A DNA stretch of 64,000 nucleotides from Tardiphaga sp051811025 (GTDB lineage: Bacteria > Pseudomonadota > Alphaproteobacteria > Rhizobiales > Xanthobacteraceae): the NCBI RefSeq assembly GCF_051811025.1, contig NZ_JBPWQE010000001.1:1860001-1924000 (forward strand). The letters are read 5' to 3'. Shown here piece by piece: positions 25,159 to 33,195 of this stretch. Position 1 is the stretch's first letter. Every line of letters starts with the position of its first letter. Both the position numbers and the translations under genes were made by a program. A model generated the notes under the pieces. That model made no database searches. It saw only the letters and a list, made by a program, of their open reading frames with translations, and was not told where the DNA came from.

Positions 25159-26534
25159 GCCGCCGCTTGTCGTGGCAGCAGCGGAATCACTGCGGCCACG
25201 CGGATACCGTGTGCCGCGGGGGCGATCGACAGGCTGCCGCCAAGCGCTGCGATGCGTTCGCGGATGCCGAGAATGCCGTGGCCGGAGGCGGTGTGGGCCT
25301 GCGTGGCGTCGCCGCCACCGTCATCCTCGACGCTGACGGCGACGGCGTCGCGGACCTCTTCCCCATGGCTGACGCGGAGATGAACGTGCTGCGGCCGGCC
25401 GTGGCGTGCGGCGTTGGTCAGGCACTCCTGCGCGATGCGGTAGATGTTGACGGCGGCTTCTGCGGGGACGGCGGTGAGATCGCCGGTCACGTCGAGATGA
25501 AACACCGCGCGTCGCGTCGTGCTCGCATTCCACTGCGCCACCAGTTGCACAAGGCTGGCCTGCAATCCCAGTTCCTCGAGATCCTGCGAGCGCAGCCGCG
25601 CCAGCGCGCTGCGCAGTGTCGTCATCATCTGGCCGGTAATGCGGGCGACGGCGCGGGCATCGTCGGCCAGATCGGGACGGGACGGCGTGGCGCCGGTCTC
25701 GATGGCTGCGGCGAGCGCCGCGGTGGCGGTGAGGCACTGGCCGAACTCGTCGTGCAGATCGCGCGCCAGTGCGCGGCGTTCTTCTTCCTGTACCTGAAAC
25801 AGTCGCTTGGTCAGTGCGACGCGTTCGGCAGTGGTGGCCGCGAGACGGCCAGCGAGATCGTTGACGGCGCGGGCGATATGGCTGAACTCGGTGGCGCCGA
25901 AAGTGGGTAGGCGATGGCGATGGTCGCCATGTTCGAGGCGGCGCAGGCCGCGTACGATGCTCCGGGCCGGCATCAGCGCATGGCCGATCAGGAGGATCGC
26001 GAGCAGGCTGATACCCAGCGCCATCGCTGCGGCGACGCTGACCATCACGGTCACCTGCCGCCATGCCTGACGCACGGCGGTGGCAGGGTCGACACGGGCT
26101 TGCACGGTGCCTGCATCGCGCTGCCGCACGGTAAGCGGTCGCGTCTCCGTGGCATGTGGCCCGAACAGCGCGCCGTAGAGACTGACGAACCATGACGGCG
26201 CCGGGCTGCCGATGTCTTCGGTCTGGCTGCACAGGTCGAAGGGCGGCGCGCTGCCGAGCCGGAAGTCAATGCACACGCCTGGCGCGATCACCTTCATGGT
26301 AGCAATGGATTTCCAGTCCGGCAGCGGCAGCAGTGCATCGCGGTAAGTGCCATCGCGCCACAGCAATTCGCGCCAGTACAGGTTCTGCAGGGTTGTCGCG
26401 ACGCGGTCGGCGGAGGCGGCAGTGTCGGCCTCGATGGTGCGGTGCGCATCGACTAGAATCCATCCGACCGTACAGGCCAGACAGAGCAGCACCACGGCGA
26501 CGAGACGAAGGACGAGATGTATCAGCAGGCGCAT
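25155..26534 (-). CDS. Sensor histidine kinase (HisKA_3 / NarX-UhpB type)
   Basis: Membrane kinase of 459 aa. TM1 (about 2-27), a periplasmic region of about 130 residues, TM2 (about 162-187) and a HAMP linker are followed by the HisKA_3 domain with H261 in ARDLHDEFGQ. The ATPase domain has QECLTNAARHG (N box), VEDDGGG and GHGILGIRERIAALGG. Two periplasmic Cys (about 88 and 102) may form a disulphide. The sensor region resembles MoxY/LapD-type input domains in length and position, but I cannot confirm this. I chose the ATG at 26534, 8 nt behind GGGGA, over the GTG at 26540. Confidence 0.9.
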   Translation of the reverse strand: MRLLIHLVLRLVAVVLLCLACTVGWILVDAHRTIEADTAASADRVATTLQNLYWRELLWRDGTYRDALLPLPDWKSIATMKVIAPGVCIDFRLGSAPPFDLCSQTEDIGSPAPSWFVSLYGALFGPHATETRPLTVRQRDAGTVQARVDPATAVRQAWRQVTVMVSVAAAMALGISLLAILLIGHALMPARSIVRGLRRLEHGDHRHRLPTFGATEFSHIARAVNDLAGRLAATTAERVALTKRLFQVQEEERRALARDLHDEFGQCLTATAALAAAIETGATPSRPDLADDARAVARITGQMMTTLRSALARLRSQDLEELGLQASLVQLVAQWNASTTRRAVFHLDVTGDLTAVPAEAAVNIYRIAQECLTNAARHGRPQHVHLRVSHGEEVRDAVAVSVEDDGGGDATQAHTASGHGILGIRERIAALGGSLSIAPAAHGIRVAAVIPLLPRQAAA

Positions 26535-26728
26535 GATCACATTCCCCGCGGTGAGGCGTTGATATTAAAGCGGCACGCGCCGCGGTCTGGCAAGCGGTTC
26601 CGCATCGTTTGGGCAATTTGCCCGGTATGTGGCGGGTGCGATGCCCTTGGAGGCTCAGTCATACAGGCGGCAGATTGAGGCTAACCGCTGATCGTGATCA
26701 GTAAAACAACCAGCAGGAGGGACATGTA

Positions 26729-27490
26729 GTGAGCCGGCATCATCTCGATCCGGCGGATCGTGCGCCGCTGCTGCACTGGTTGATCTTTACCGGGCTCTGC
26801 CTGTTCGGCGTGGTTCTGCTCTGGCACTATGGCCTGGTGCGGCAGATGCTTGCCGTCGATCGCACCTATATCTCGTCGGTGATCGTACTGCTCTATTTCG
26901 GTGCGTCGCTGCATTGCCTGTGGCGCCTGATCGCTGTGTCGCGCGAAGCCGATGCGGCGCGGGGGGCAGCGCAGCTGTTCGCGCAGGGCGGCCAACGCAT
27001 CGTCGTGGCCGGCGACGGTGTCGCGATCGATGGTGTGGGCGCATTGCCGAAAGGCCTGATGGCGTCGCATATCCGCGACCTCGCCGTGAAGTCCGCGCTG
27101 CAAAGTGAGCGACGGATCGACCAGACGCTGCTGCTGCGTCGTCTCGCCGGCAATCTGCGCGGCTCCAACGGCTTCGGCGGCTTTGCCGGCGACACGCTGA
27201 TGAAACTCGGCCTGATCGGCACGATCGTTGGCTTCATCATGATGCTGGCGCCGATCGCTGGCCTCGACACCGGCAATCAGGGCGCCATCAAGGCGTCCAT
27301 GAACCTGATGAGCGAGGGGATGGCGGTGGCGATGTATACCACGCTGGCTGGGCTGATCGGTTCGATCCTCATCCGCATCCAGAATTACATGCTGGAGGAC
27401 GCAACGGCCAAACTGTTTGCCTTTGCCGTCGGCGTCATCGATGTCCACGCCGTGTCGCTGCTCGAACGTGAAGCGGAGCATGCGAGGTGA
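26729..27490 (+). CDS. MotA/TolQ/ExbB-family proton channel protein
   Basis: Inner-membrane protein of 253 aa with four TM segments (about 14-34, 46-68, 157-180, 196-220). The last two carry the family signature: LGLIGTIVGFIMML and GMAVAMYTTLAGLIGSIL. These helices form the proton-conducting core of TolQ, ExbB and MotA. A cytoplasmic region of about 85 residues lies between TM2 and TM3. The GTG start follows AGGAGGG. Unlike tol or exb loci, no TonB, TolA, TolB or Pal gene is adjacent. It overlaps the next gene by GTGA, which encodes a candidate ExbD-like partner. Confidence 0.85.
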   Translation: MSRHHLDPADRAPLLHWLIFTGLCLFGVVLLWHYGLVRQMLAVDRTYISSVIVLLYFGASLHCLWRLIAVSREADAARGAAQLFAQGGQRIVVAGDGVAIDGVGALPKGLMASHIRDLAVKSALQSERRIDQTLLLRRLAGNLRGSNGFGGFAGDTLMKLGLIGTIVGFIMMLAPIAGLDTGNQGAIKASMNLMSEGMAVAMYTTLAGLIGSILIRIQNYMLEDATAKLFAFAVGVIDVHAVSLLEREAEHAR

Positions 27491-28125
27491 TCGACGAGTT
27501 CGAATTCGAGCCCCCTGTGGCGTCGTTCGATCCGCTTGGCGTCATGCTGTTCAAGGCGCTGCAGGTGATCGCGTTCCTGTTCTTCATCGCGCTGCTGGCG
27601 ATCAAGACCCATGACGACGAAGGCAAGGTCGACCCCAAGCTGGAGTTTTTGATCACGGTGAGCTGGCCCGACAAGCATCCGGACGACATTGACATGTTCG
27701 TGCAGGACCCGATCGGCAATATTGTGTGGTACCGGCGGCGTGAGACCGGCTTCATGGTACTCGACCGCGATGATCGCGGCGGGCTCAACGATTTCATCAT
27801 GGTCAACGGCCAGAAGGTGCTCTCGCCGATCCGGCAGGAGATCGTCAGCGTGCGCGGCATCGTGGCCGGCGAGTACATCGTCAACATCTACCATTTCGCG
27901 GCGCTGACCGGACAGCCAGTGCCAGTGACGGTCAAGGTCGAGAAGCTGAATCCGAAAGTACAGGTGGTGCACTACGACACCGTCAATGTCGATCATGGCG
28001 GCGCCGAGACAACCGCGGTGCGCTTCATCATGGACAAGACCGGCAATGTTACCGAGGTCAATCACGACCAGACATCGCTCGTGCAGATGCTGAACAAGCG
28101 GTACAGGGAGCGCAAGGCTGGATGA
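27487..28125 (+). CDS. Single-TM periplasmic protein, candidate ExbD/TolR-like partner
   Basis: Protein of 212 aa without a recognised family. A short cytoplasmic N-terminus has an Asp at residue 15 (VASFDPLGVMLFKAL) just before one TM helix (about 18-40). That layout parallels ExbD/TolR, whose essential Asp sits at the start of the single TM. The periplasmic part looks beta-rich (LEFLITVSWPDKHPDDIDMFV, PIGNIVWYRRRETGFMVLD) and lacks an obvious ExbD C-terminal domain or peptidoglycan-binding motif. Translational overlap with the proton channel gene (GTGA at 27487) makes a stator-like complex the most economical inference. Confidence 0.75.
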   Translation: MIDEFEFEPPVASFDPLGVMLFKALQVIAFLFFIALLAIKTHDDEGKVDPKLEFLITVSWPDKHPDDIDMFVQDPIGNIVWYRRRETGFMVLDRDDRGGLNDFIMVNGQKVLSPIRQEIVSVRGIVAGEYIVNIYHFAALTGQPVPVTVKVEKLNPKVQVVHYDTVNVDHGGAETTAVRFIMDKTGNVTEVNHDQTSLVQMLNKRYRERKAG

Positions 28126-28129
28126 AGCG

Positions 28130-28735
28130 ATGAGCCTGCAAGCCAGCATTCTCGGTCTGTCACTCGGCTACGCGCTGCTCGGCCTGTTGCTGTTGCTGGC
28201 GGTGGTGCGGACGCGGTTGCCGTGGCCGGTGAAGGCCGGCGCGGTGGCGGTGACTTCGGCGTTTTACGTGCTGGTGTTCTTCCGCACCCAGGGCCTGCTC
28301 GGTTGGTCGGCGGACGATCCGCTGCCGCCAAACTTCCAGTTGTTGTGGGTGCGCAGCGTCGAGCCCAACATCGCCCAGGGCGAGCCCGGTGCCATCCACA
28401 TGTGGGTCGAGGCCCGCGACGACGACAATCTGCCGAGCGGGGTGCCTCGGGCCTATCGGCGGCCTTACTCCACCGCGCTGGCGCGCAAGGCCGAGCGTGC
28501 GCGCACTGAGATCGCCGCGGGTCATCCGCAAGGCGGCCGCGCCGCGCAGTTCGGATCCGGCGAGGGCGAGCTGCCCCCTGGGGGCCCACAGGGCGCGTTG
28601 TTCGCTAGTGGCGAGCCCGGCGGCGATCCGTCCGGCGGTGGTCTGCTGGACCCCGCCTTCATGCGCGGCGACTCCCAGTCCATCACATTCGCCCCGCTGC
28701 CTGTGCCCGTTCTGCCGGCCAAAGATGTGCCGTAG
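28130..28735 (+). CDS. Membrane protein of the proton-channel cluster, unknown function
   Basis: Protein of 201 aa starting 4 nt after the preceding stop, so it is third gene of the operon. Two TM segments (about 7-26 and 36-53) are followed by a segment with a conserved-looking core (NFQLLWVRSVEPN, then GAIHMWVEARDDD). The C-terminal half is Gly/Pro/Ser-rich and likely disordered. No domain is recognised. It ends about 100 bp before the large repeat element. Confidence 0.7.
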   Translation: MSLQASILGLSLGYALLGLLLLLAVVRTRLPWPVKAGAVAVTSAFYVLVFFRTQGLLGWSADDPLPPNFQLLWVRSVEPNIAQGEPGAIHMWVEARDDDNLPSGVPRAYRRPYSTALARKAERARTEIAAGHPQGGRAAQFGSGEGELPPGGPQGALFASGEPGGDPSGGGLLDPAFMRGDSQSITFAPLPVPVLPAKDVP

Positions 28736-28809
28736 CGGCGATGGTCATCGCGAACGCTAACTTCGCGCAGCTCCACTTGGAGTGGCGGGGAATCTCGATC
28801 CAAGCTCGT

Positions 28810-28890
28810 CATTCCGGGGGCTGACCTCCCGACTGTCATTCCGGGTTCGCGTCCGGCAAGTGCCGGCCACGCCCCGGAATGACGAGTGTG
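28810..28890. repeat. Palindromic intergenic repeat, second copy
   Basis: It carries TGTCATTCCGGGTTCGCG and the closing GCCCCGGAATGACGAG of the family at 14153 and 63737. A truncated unit GTCATTCCGGGGGCTGACC precedes it. It abuts and overlaps the start of the 652-bp repeat; the same palindromic unit also flanks the other copy of that repeat. Confidence 0.8.
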
Positions 28891-29489
28891 GGGTCGGGAT
28901 AGAGGCTAAACATTTTTTCCTATATCCCGTTGACAACATCCCCGTCAGGTTTATATTCCCCTCTGTCTTGCCCCACCGAGAGGGGCGATCGCGATCGTCA
29001 CGTTCGCGGGGCAGGATGCGGTGGACGCCGGAGATGCGGCGTTACGCGGTTCATGGGGGACGTCTGTCTTCGGGCAGGACGGATCTGCGCCAGCACTGCC
29101 ACTGGCAAGGAGACGGCCGACCTTGGGATGGAAAGACCTCTGGACAGTGTGACGGACGACCAAAGTCAAAACGTGTCCGGCCTATTCGCTTGAGGCTCCC
29201 TTCCCATCGCCTTGGGACTTTAATTCGGTGATCGGATCGTTCGCTGAGGCAAAGTGCAAGCAAGCCGACAAAACACCGCAGGCGGAACGCTGGGCACTTG
29301 CTCGTGCTTTCCGAAAGTCCTGATGCATTACCCCTTGCGGACGACCGCATTCGCATCAGGCCCAAGGGTGCAACGGGCACCCGGCGTTCCGCACGCCCTC
29401 TCACAGGGGGCAGGGAATGCGAGAGACGACGGCGCCCCCGCGCCGCAAACAACAGGGGGCGATGACGCATGTCTGGAGAACAGTGGCTG
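28838..29489 (+). repeat. Long dispersed repeat, copy A (inverted relative to 63130-63783)
   Basis: A 652-bp sequence recurs on the opposite strand at 63130-63783 at high identity. Shared landmarks in order are GGGGCGATCGCGATCGTCAC, GATGCGGTGGACGCCGGAGA, GGCAAGGAGACGGCCGACCT, GGTGATCGGATCGTTCGC, TCCGAAAGTCCTGATGCATT and CAACGGGCACCCGGCGTTCC. Reading frames are broken by small indels between copies (for example around 29245-29320), so the conservation is not of protein. It contains several hairpins, such as GGGTGC/GCACCC near 29366. It fills most of the 840-bp gap between 28735 and 29576; I see no gene in it. Confidence 0.85.
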
Positions 29490-29575
29490 ATCCGACCAAG
29501 CCGGTGGCTAGAGCGCAGGCGCATCGCGCAGACGCTCACCGCATCCCACGATCAACGCAATCACGACGAGGGCGT

Positions 29576-30283
29576 TTACCGCAGCCCGCTGAGCTGCGTC
29601 GTCAGGCGATCCATCGCGTTGCCGACATCGCGCCATTGCTCAAGCCAGCTACGTGGAAAGCGAAAGATGAGATCGGCGCCGCGGATGCGGCGTTCGCTCA
29701 TGCACATGCCGGGCGTGGCACCGTCGCGCGTACAGCGCGCCACCAGCGCCGGCGTCGTGCCGAGATAGAGATCTTCATTGCTGTAGGGCGAGTTGTCGCG
29801 GAACGGCTGGACGGTCAGGCCGTCCTCGCTGCCCGCGGTGCGATCGATGTAACGCGGATAGATCGTGCGCAGGCGGGTGTCTGGCGAGGTCGCATCGTGA
29901 TGCGCCGAGATCGAGACGAAGATGCGATCGATCGGCTGCGCGTTCTCATCGAAATTCTCGACGCTGACATGCCTCGGCAGGTTGCTCGCTTCGAGCGATG
30001 GATAGACATAGCTCAGATCGACGCGTTCCTGCGGCCCTGAATGCTTCTGCACCTTGCGGCGAAACGCATGGGTCGGGACGTTGAACAGTGTCGCGCCGAC
30101 GCTCACCGGAATACGGTCGGGATCGCCCGGCTTCTGGCTCTGCCAGGTCGGCCACAGCAGATAGGCCACCACTGCGATAGCGGGGGCTGCAAGTGCTGCA
30201 CCGACCAGCATCGGTACGACGTGGTTGCGGCGGTGGCGGCGCCGCGGCCGCGTCGTCGGGTGGGTCGGAAACAGCAGAGACAT
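29576..30283 (-). CDS. Membrane-anchored protein of unknown function
   Basis: Protein of 235 aa. An Arg-rich N-terminus (TTRPRRRHRRN) precedes one TM helix (about 24-47); the rest should be periplasmic and looks like a compact domain (FRRKVQKHSGPQERVDLSY, DRIFVSISAH, and two Cys near ARCTRDGATPGMCMSERR). The ATG at 30283 is chosen because the longer ORF start at 30577 adds sequence without a TM or signal and runs through the neighbouring upstream region. It is convergent with the proton-channel operon, separated from it only by the repeat, and may belong to the same locus. Confidence 0.65.
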   Translation of the reverse strand: MSLLFPTHPTTRPRRRHRRNHVVPMLVGAALAAPAIAVVAYLLWPTWQSQKPGDPDRIPVSVGATLFNVPTHAFRRKVQKHSGPQERVDLSYVYPSLEASNLPRHVSVENFDENAQPIDRIFVSISAHHDATSPDTRLRTIYPRYIDRTAGSEDGLTVQPFRDNSPYSNEDLYLGTTPALVARCTRDGATPGMCMSERRIRGADLIFRFPRSWLEQWRDVGNAMDRLTTQLSGLR

Positions 30284-30512
30284 GCGCACGCTAAATTGGA
30301 ACTGGGACGGTGTACCGGGTGGGCGAATCAACCGCGAATATGCCAGCCGATAGTTAACGGCCTCGCGCGCCTCGCCGCAGGCGGTATCCGGGAGCCATGC
30401 ACCGCACGCGGTTCCCGACCTCCTCGTTAACCCTTTATTAACGTTGTGCTGGCGCGGAGCTTCGCAGTTTGCGATGCAGGGCGGTGTTTGTATGTGCCGT
30501 GAAAGAGCTTCG

Positions 30513-30842
30513 ATGTCCCCCGATGCGTTGAATTCATTCTTCCAGCTATGCATTGGCTTCGCGCTCGCAGGCGCCATTGCAAGCGCCTATCAGGCCTTTG
30601 CCAAGCGTCCCCCGAGCTTCAGCCTGCTCCAGCAGGGGCCGTCCCCTGAAGCCTTCGCAGCCGTTCCGCTGCTCGTCTTCACGGCTCCCTTCATCATCAT
30701 GCGCAATACCCTGCGCAACGGCGCGGCCGAGCAGCATCGCGTTCAGTTCGTGATGATCGCGACAGTGCTGGCTGGCCTCTGGAGCCTGATGTCGGGCACC
30801 TTCATCGTGATGACGCTGGAAGCGCTGGGCATACTGGCCTAA
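30513..30842 (+). CDS. Small three-TM membrane protein
   Basis: Protein of 109 aa with three hydrophobic segments (about 7-28, 48-66, 79-105). A longer in-frame start at 30444 exists, but the ATG at 30513 sits after GAAAGAG and gives the usual hydrophobic N-terminus MSPDALNSFFQ. It resembles small Rhizobiales membrane proteins annotated only as DUFs; no function can be given. It ends 47 bp before the carbonic anhydrase-like gene. Confidence 0.7.
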   Translation: MSPDALNSFFQLCIGFALAGAIASAYQAFAKRPPSFSLLQQGPSPEAFAAVPLLVFTAPFIIMRNTLRNGAAEQHRVQFVMIATVLAGLWSLMSGTFIVMTLEALGILA

Positions 30843-30889
30843 GCGCAAGAATCCATGGCAGTGTCTCCCGCAAAGGAGACGCTTCAATC

Positions 30890-31420
30890 ATGGCAATCTA
30901 CGAACTCGACGGGCAGGGACCGGATCTTCCGGCCAGCGGAAATTACTTCATCGCCGATACGGCCGATGTGATCGGCAAGATTCGTTTGCTGGAGCAGGCG
31001 AGTGTGTGGTTCGGCGCGGTGCTGCGCGGCGACAACGAATGGATCGAGATCGGTGAAGGCTCCAATGTGCAGGACAACTGCACGTGCCATACCGACAAGG
31101 GCTTTCCCCTGACCATCGGCAAGAACTGCACCGTCGGCCACAACGTCATCCTGCACGGCTGCACGATCGAGGACGGCGCGCTGATCGGCATGGGCTCGAT
31201 CGTGATGAACGGCGCGAAGATCGGCAAGAACAGTATCGTGGGCGCCGGCTCGGTGATCACTGAGGGCAAGGAATTTCCGGAGAATTCGCTGATCATCGGA
31301 TCGCCGGCGCGCGTCATTCGCACGCTGTCGCCGGAGCAGGTGACGGCGATGGGCAGCGCGGCGCGATTCTACGCGGCGAACGGCCCGCGCTTCCAGAAAG
31401 GCGTCAAGAAGATCGGGTAA
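30890..31420 (+). CDS. Gamma-carbonic anhydrase family protein (YrdA/PaaY type)
   Basis: Hexapeptide-repeat protein of 176 aa forming a left-handed beta-helix trimer. The three metal-binding His are present at about H67 (CTCHTDKG), H84 and H89 (VGHNVILHG). The hexapeptide turns run through about 30-140, followed by a C-terminal helix. Members can be carbonic anhydrases or thioesterases; activity is not predictable from sequence. A Shine-Dalgarno AAAGGAG (about 30875-30881) precedes the start. Confidence 0.9.
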   Translation: MAIYELDGQGPDLPASGNYFIADTADVIGKIRLLEQASVWFGAVLRGDNEWIEIGEGSNVQDNCTCHTDKGFPLTIGKNCTVGHNVILHGCTIEDGALIGMGSIVMNGAKIGKNSIVGAGSVITEGKEFPENSLIIGSPARVIRTLSPEQVTAMGSAARFYAANGPRFQKGVKKIG

Positions 31421-31441
31421 TTGTGATCGCGCTGCGCGCGA

Positions 31442-31615
31442 TCACGGCCCTTCGGACTCGCTGGCCTCTGTCTCGCCGGCCACGCGCTCGTGGCCGGCGC
31501 TCCATAGCGAATGCTCCTCGGTGCCGTCCTGATAGGGATTGGCCTCGGCAGGAATGCCCTCGCTGGCGGCACGCTCGCCTTCCTCAAATGGATCTTTTTG
31601 CGGATCGTTTGGCAT
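31442..31615 (-). CDS. 57-aa Rmf/CrpP-fold small protein
   Basis: A short ORF read directly from the minus strand: MPNDPQKDPFEEGERAASEG, then IPAEANPYQDGTEEHSLWSAG and a polar tail. The pattern EGxxAAxxGxPxxxNPYxxGTxxxxxWxxGH is that of small proteins related to ribosome modulation factor and CrpP. AAGGAAGAAGG provides a very strong ribosome binding site. The start overlaps the 3' end of the gene at 31584 by 32 nt, making it third in a small operon. Ribosome hibernation is the family precedent, not something shown here. Confidence 0.65.
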   Translation of the reverse strand: MPNDPQKDPFEEGERAASEGIPAEANPYQDGTEEHSLWSAGHERVAGETEASESEGP

Positions 31616-31862
31616 GGGCCTTCTTCCTTGTTGGACGTGATGGAGCGGGGCGCATCGCAGTGTTGCGGCTTGATGCGGATGATGAACCGGCAGCTTTCAC
31701 GCTCTTGCGGAGCGCATCCGTGAGATCGATCGGAACGCCGTGCTTTTTCAGGAGGTCGGCGAAGGCTTCATCGGCGAGTTCTTGCGTCGTCGCCATACGG
31801 TCGCGACCGAGCTGAGTGAGCTTGTCGAGGGTCTCGTCGTCGAACTCGATCAACTTGCGCAT
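31584..31862 (-). CDS. Small basic protein, unknown function
   Basis: Protein of 92 aa. The N-terminal half (MRKLIEFDDETLDKLTQLGR, then TTQELADEAFADLLKKHG) resembles a ribbon-helix-helix DNA-binding fold: a short strand followed by two helices. The C-terminal third is Ser/Ala/Lys/Arg-rich. The ATG at 31862 is taken over a GTG at 31895 that would overlap the upstream gene. It is middle gene of the minus-strand operon 32152-31442. Confidence 0.65.
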   Translation of the reverse strand: MRKLIEFDDETLDKLTQLGRDRMATTQELADEAFADLLKKHGVPIDLTDALRKSVKAAGSSSASSRNTAMRPAPSRPTRKKAHAKRSAKRSI

Positions 31863-31870
31863 GACATCTG

Positions 31871-32152
31871 CTAACCGAGGCCCGGCTTGCGCCACTGCGG
31901 CCGCTTGCGTGTCGGGTCGAATACTTTTTCCTGATGGCGATGCAGCGCCTGTGCAACGCCGAGGCGGGCGAAGCTAACAGGGCCGCCGTAGTCCGCAGCC
32001 TCTATCAAGCAATGCATCGCGGTCTGCCACTCCTCTGCATCGTGTTCAGATTGCGGAAGCTGTGTGATGTAAGCGCCGGCGTCGCGCAACGACACCAGCG
32101 TGTTGCCGTCAGGCAATTCGATCGGTTCGCGAAACGGCTTGTCCCAGGACAC
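31871..32152 (-). CDS. Small cytoplasmic protein, unknown function
   Basis: Protein of 93 aa beginning MSWDKPFREPIELPDGNTL. The GTG start at 32152 is backed by GAGGAGAAGTCTGC. The C-terminal tail RKRPQWRKPGLG is basic. Predicted central helices contain AEEWQTAMHCLIEAAD. No named family is recognised. It is first gene of a three-gene operon with the RHH-like protein and the Rmf/CrpP-like protein, divergent from the exported protein at 32261. Confidence 0.7.
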   Translation of the reverse strand: MSWDKPFREPIELPDGNTLVSLRDAGAYITQLPQSEHDAEEWQTAMHCLIEAADYGGPVSFARLGVAQALHRHQEKVFDPTRKRPQWRKPGLG

Positions 32153-32260
32153 GCAGACTTCTCCTCGGCAATGTCAGGGATTCAAGCCGCCGGCGCCAAA
32201 TTCGTTCCCGCTGCGGAACCCGTTTCCGCTGGTCTCGTTGAACGCCAAAGGAGATTTCCA

Positions 32261-32557
32261 ATGGCGCATTCCTCGAAACTCATCGTGACTGTGACGGCTG
32301 CCGTCCTGTTGTCCTCGGCCGTGGCGTTCGCCCAATCCGGCAGCGCAGGTGGCGGCGCGACCGGTGGTGCTGCGGGCACCAATAGTGCAGGCACCGCGAA
32401 TGCGAGCGGTGGACGCGCCGCGACCGGGATTACGGCAGGCGCGAGCGGGACCGGACAGGCGTCGCCTGATGGCAAGCCGGCGACGGGCGATGCAGCGGGC
32501 GATGCGCAGGATCGCGCCGTCGATCGCAAGGTGAAGAGCATCTGCAAGGGTTGCTAG
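32261..32557 (+). CDS. Small exported Gly/Ala/Thr-rich protein
   Basis: Protein of 98 aa with a clear Sec signal peptide (residues 1-25, cleavage after AFA). The mature part is low-complexity Gly/Ala/Ser/Thr (SGSAGGGATGGAAGTNSAG) and ends with two Cys (KSICKGC). AAAGGAGATTTCC precedes the ATG. The ORF could extend upstream but without signal-peptide logic. Function unknown; probably periplasmic or surface-associated. Confidence 0.75.
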   Translation: MAHSSKLIVTVTAAVLLSSAVAFAQSGSAGGGATGGAAGTNSAGTANASGGRAATGITAGASGTGQASPDGKPATGDAAGDAQDRAVDRKVKSICKGC

Positions 32558-32713
32558 CGCAACGTTGCGCGACAGACGTTCAGCAATACACGGTAACCGA
32601 CAGTCGCGAACAAGTGACGGCTATTGATCGTCACACCGTGGCGGTTCACGAACGAAAGAGCTACCTATCTAGGAAGGGCGGCGCTGAAGGTGACCCGTGA
32701 CGGAGTGTAGTTG

Positions 32714-33085
32714 ATGTTACGCAAATTGGTGTTTGGTCTGGTGACCGTTGCCGCAGTCGCGCTGGTCGCGCCGACAGCCGCATCGGCGCGGGGTGGCGGC
32801 GGGCACGGTGGCGGCGGATTCCACGGCGGTGGATTCCATGGTGGCGGTGGCTGGCATGGCGGGGGCTTCGGCCGCGGATGGCGCGGTGCAGGTTTCGGCT
32901 TAGGACTGGGTCTTGCCGGCGCCGGTCTTTATGGCGGCTATTACGGTTACGGCCCCTATGCGTATTACGGTGGGTACCCCTACGCTTATGGCGGTTATGA
33001 TGACGAAGGCGGATGTTATGTAACTCGTAAACGCGTACGGACGCCGGCTGGATATCGGGTGCGTCGGGTCGAGGTTTGTGAGTGA
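32714..33085 (+). CDS. Exported Gly/His/Tyr-rich protein
   Basis: Protein of 123 aa: signal peptide (cleavage after ASA, about residue 25), then GGGHGGGGFHGGGFHGGGGW type repeats, a Gly/Ala hinge, and a Tyr/Gly-rich section. It ends with a basic Cys-containing tail (CYVTRKRVRTPAGYRVRRV). His-Gly repeats suggest metal binding, but no enzyme domain exists. The ATG at 32714 is used; a TTG directly before it would add one residue. Such proteins are frequent in Bradyrhizobiaceae. Confidence 0.75.
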   Translation: MLRKLVFGLVTVAAVALVAPTAASARGGGGHGGGGFHGGGFHGGGGWHGGGFGRGWRGAGFGLGLGLAGAGLYGGYYGYGPYAYYGGYPYAYGGYDDEGGCYVTRKRVRTPAGYRVRRVEVCE

Positions 33086-33117
33086 TTGGCCTTGAACGAC
33101 GCCACCTGATTACCTCA

Positions 33118-33147
33118 TTGGCTCCAGCATAGCTGCGCTGGAGCCAA
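33118..33147 (+). terminator. Hairpin after the Gly/His/Tyr-rich gene
   Basis: TTGGCTCCAGC (33118-33128) pairs perfectly with GCTGGAGCCAA (33137-33147). Only a weak T content follows, so termination may be partial. Confidence 0.6.
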
Positions 33148-33195
33148 ATCATGGCTGGTTAGATTGTCTGGTACGCGTTTTGCAAAATCGAAACG

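Noticed and set aside
32790..32880. CRISPR-like array in a Gly-rich stretch
   Set aside because: The repeats are short GGCGG-type codons of a Gly/His-rich protein, without spacers of uniform length.
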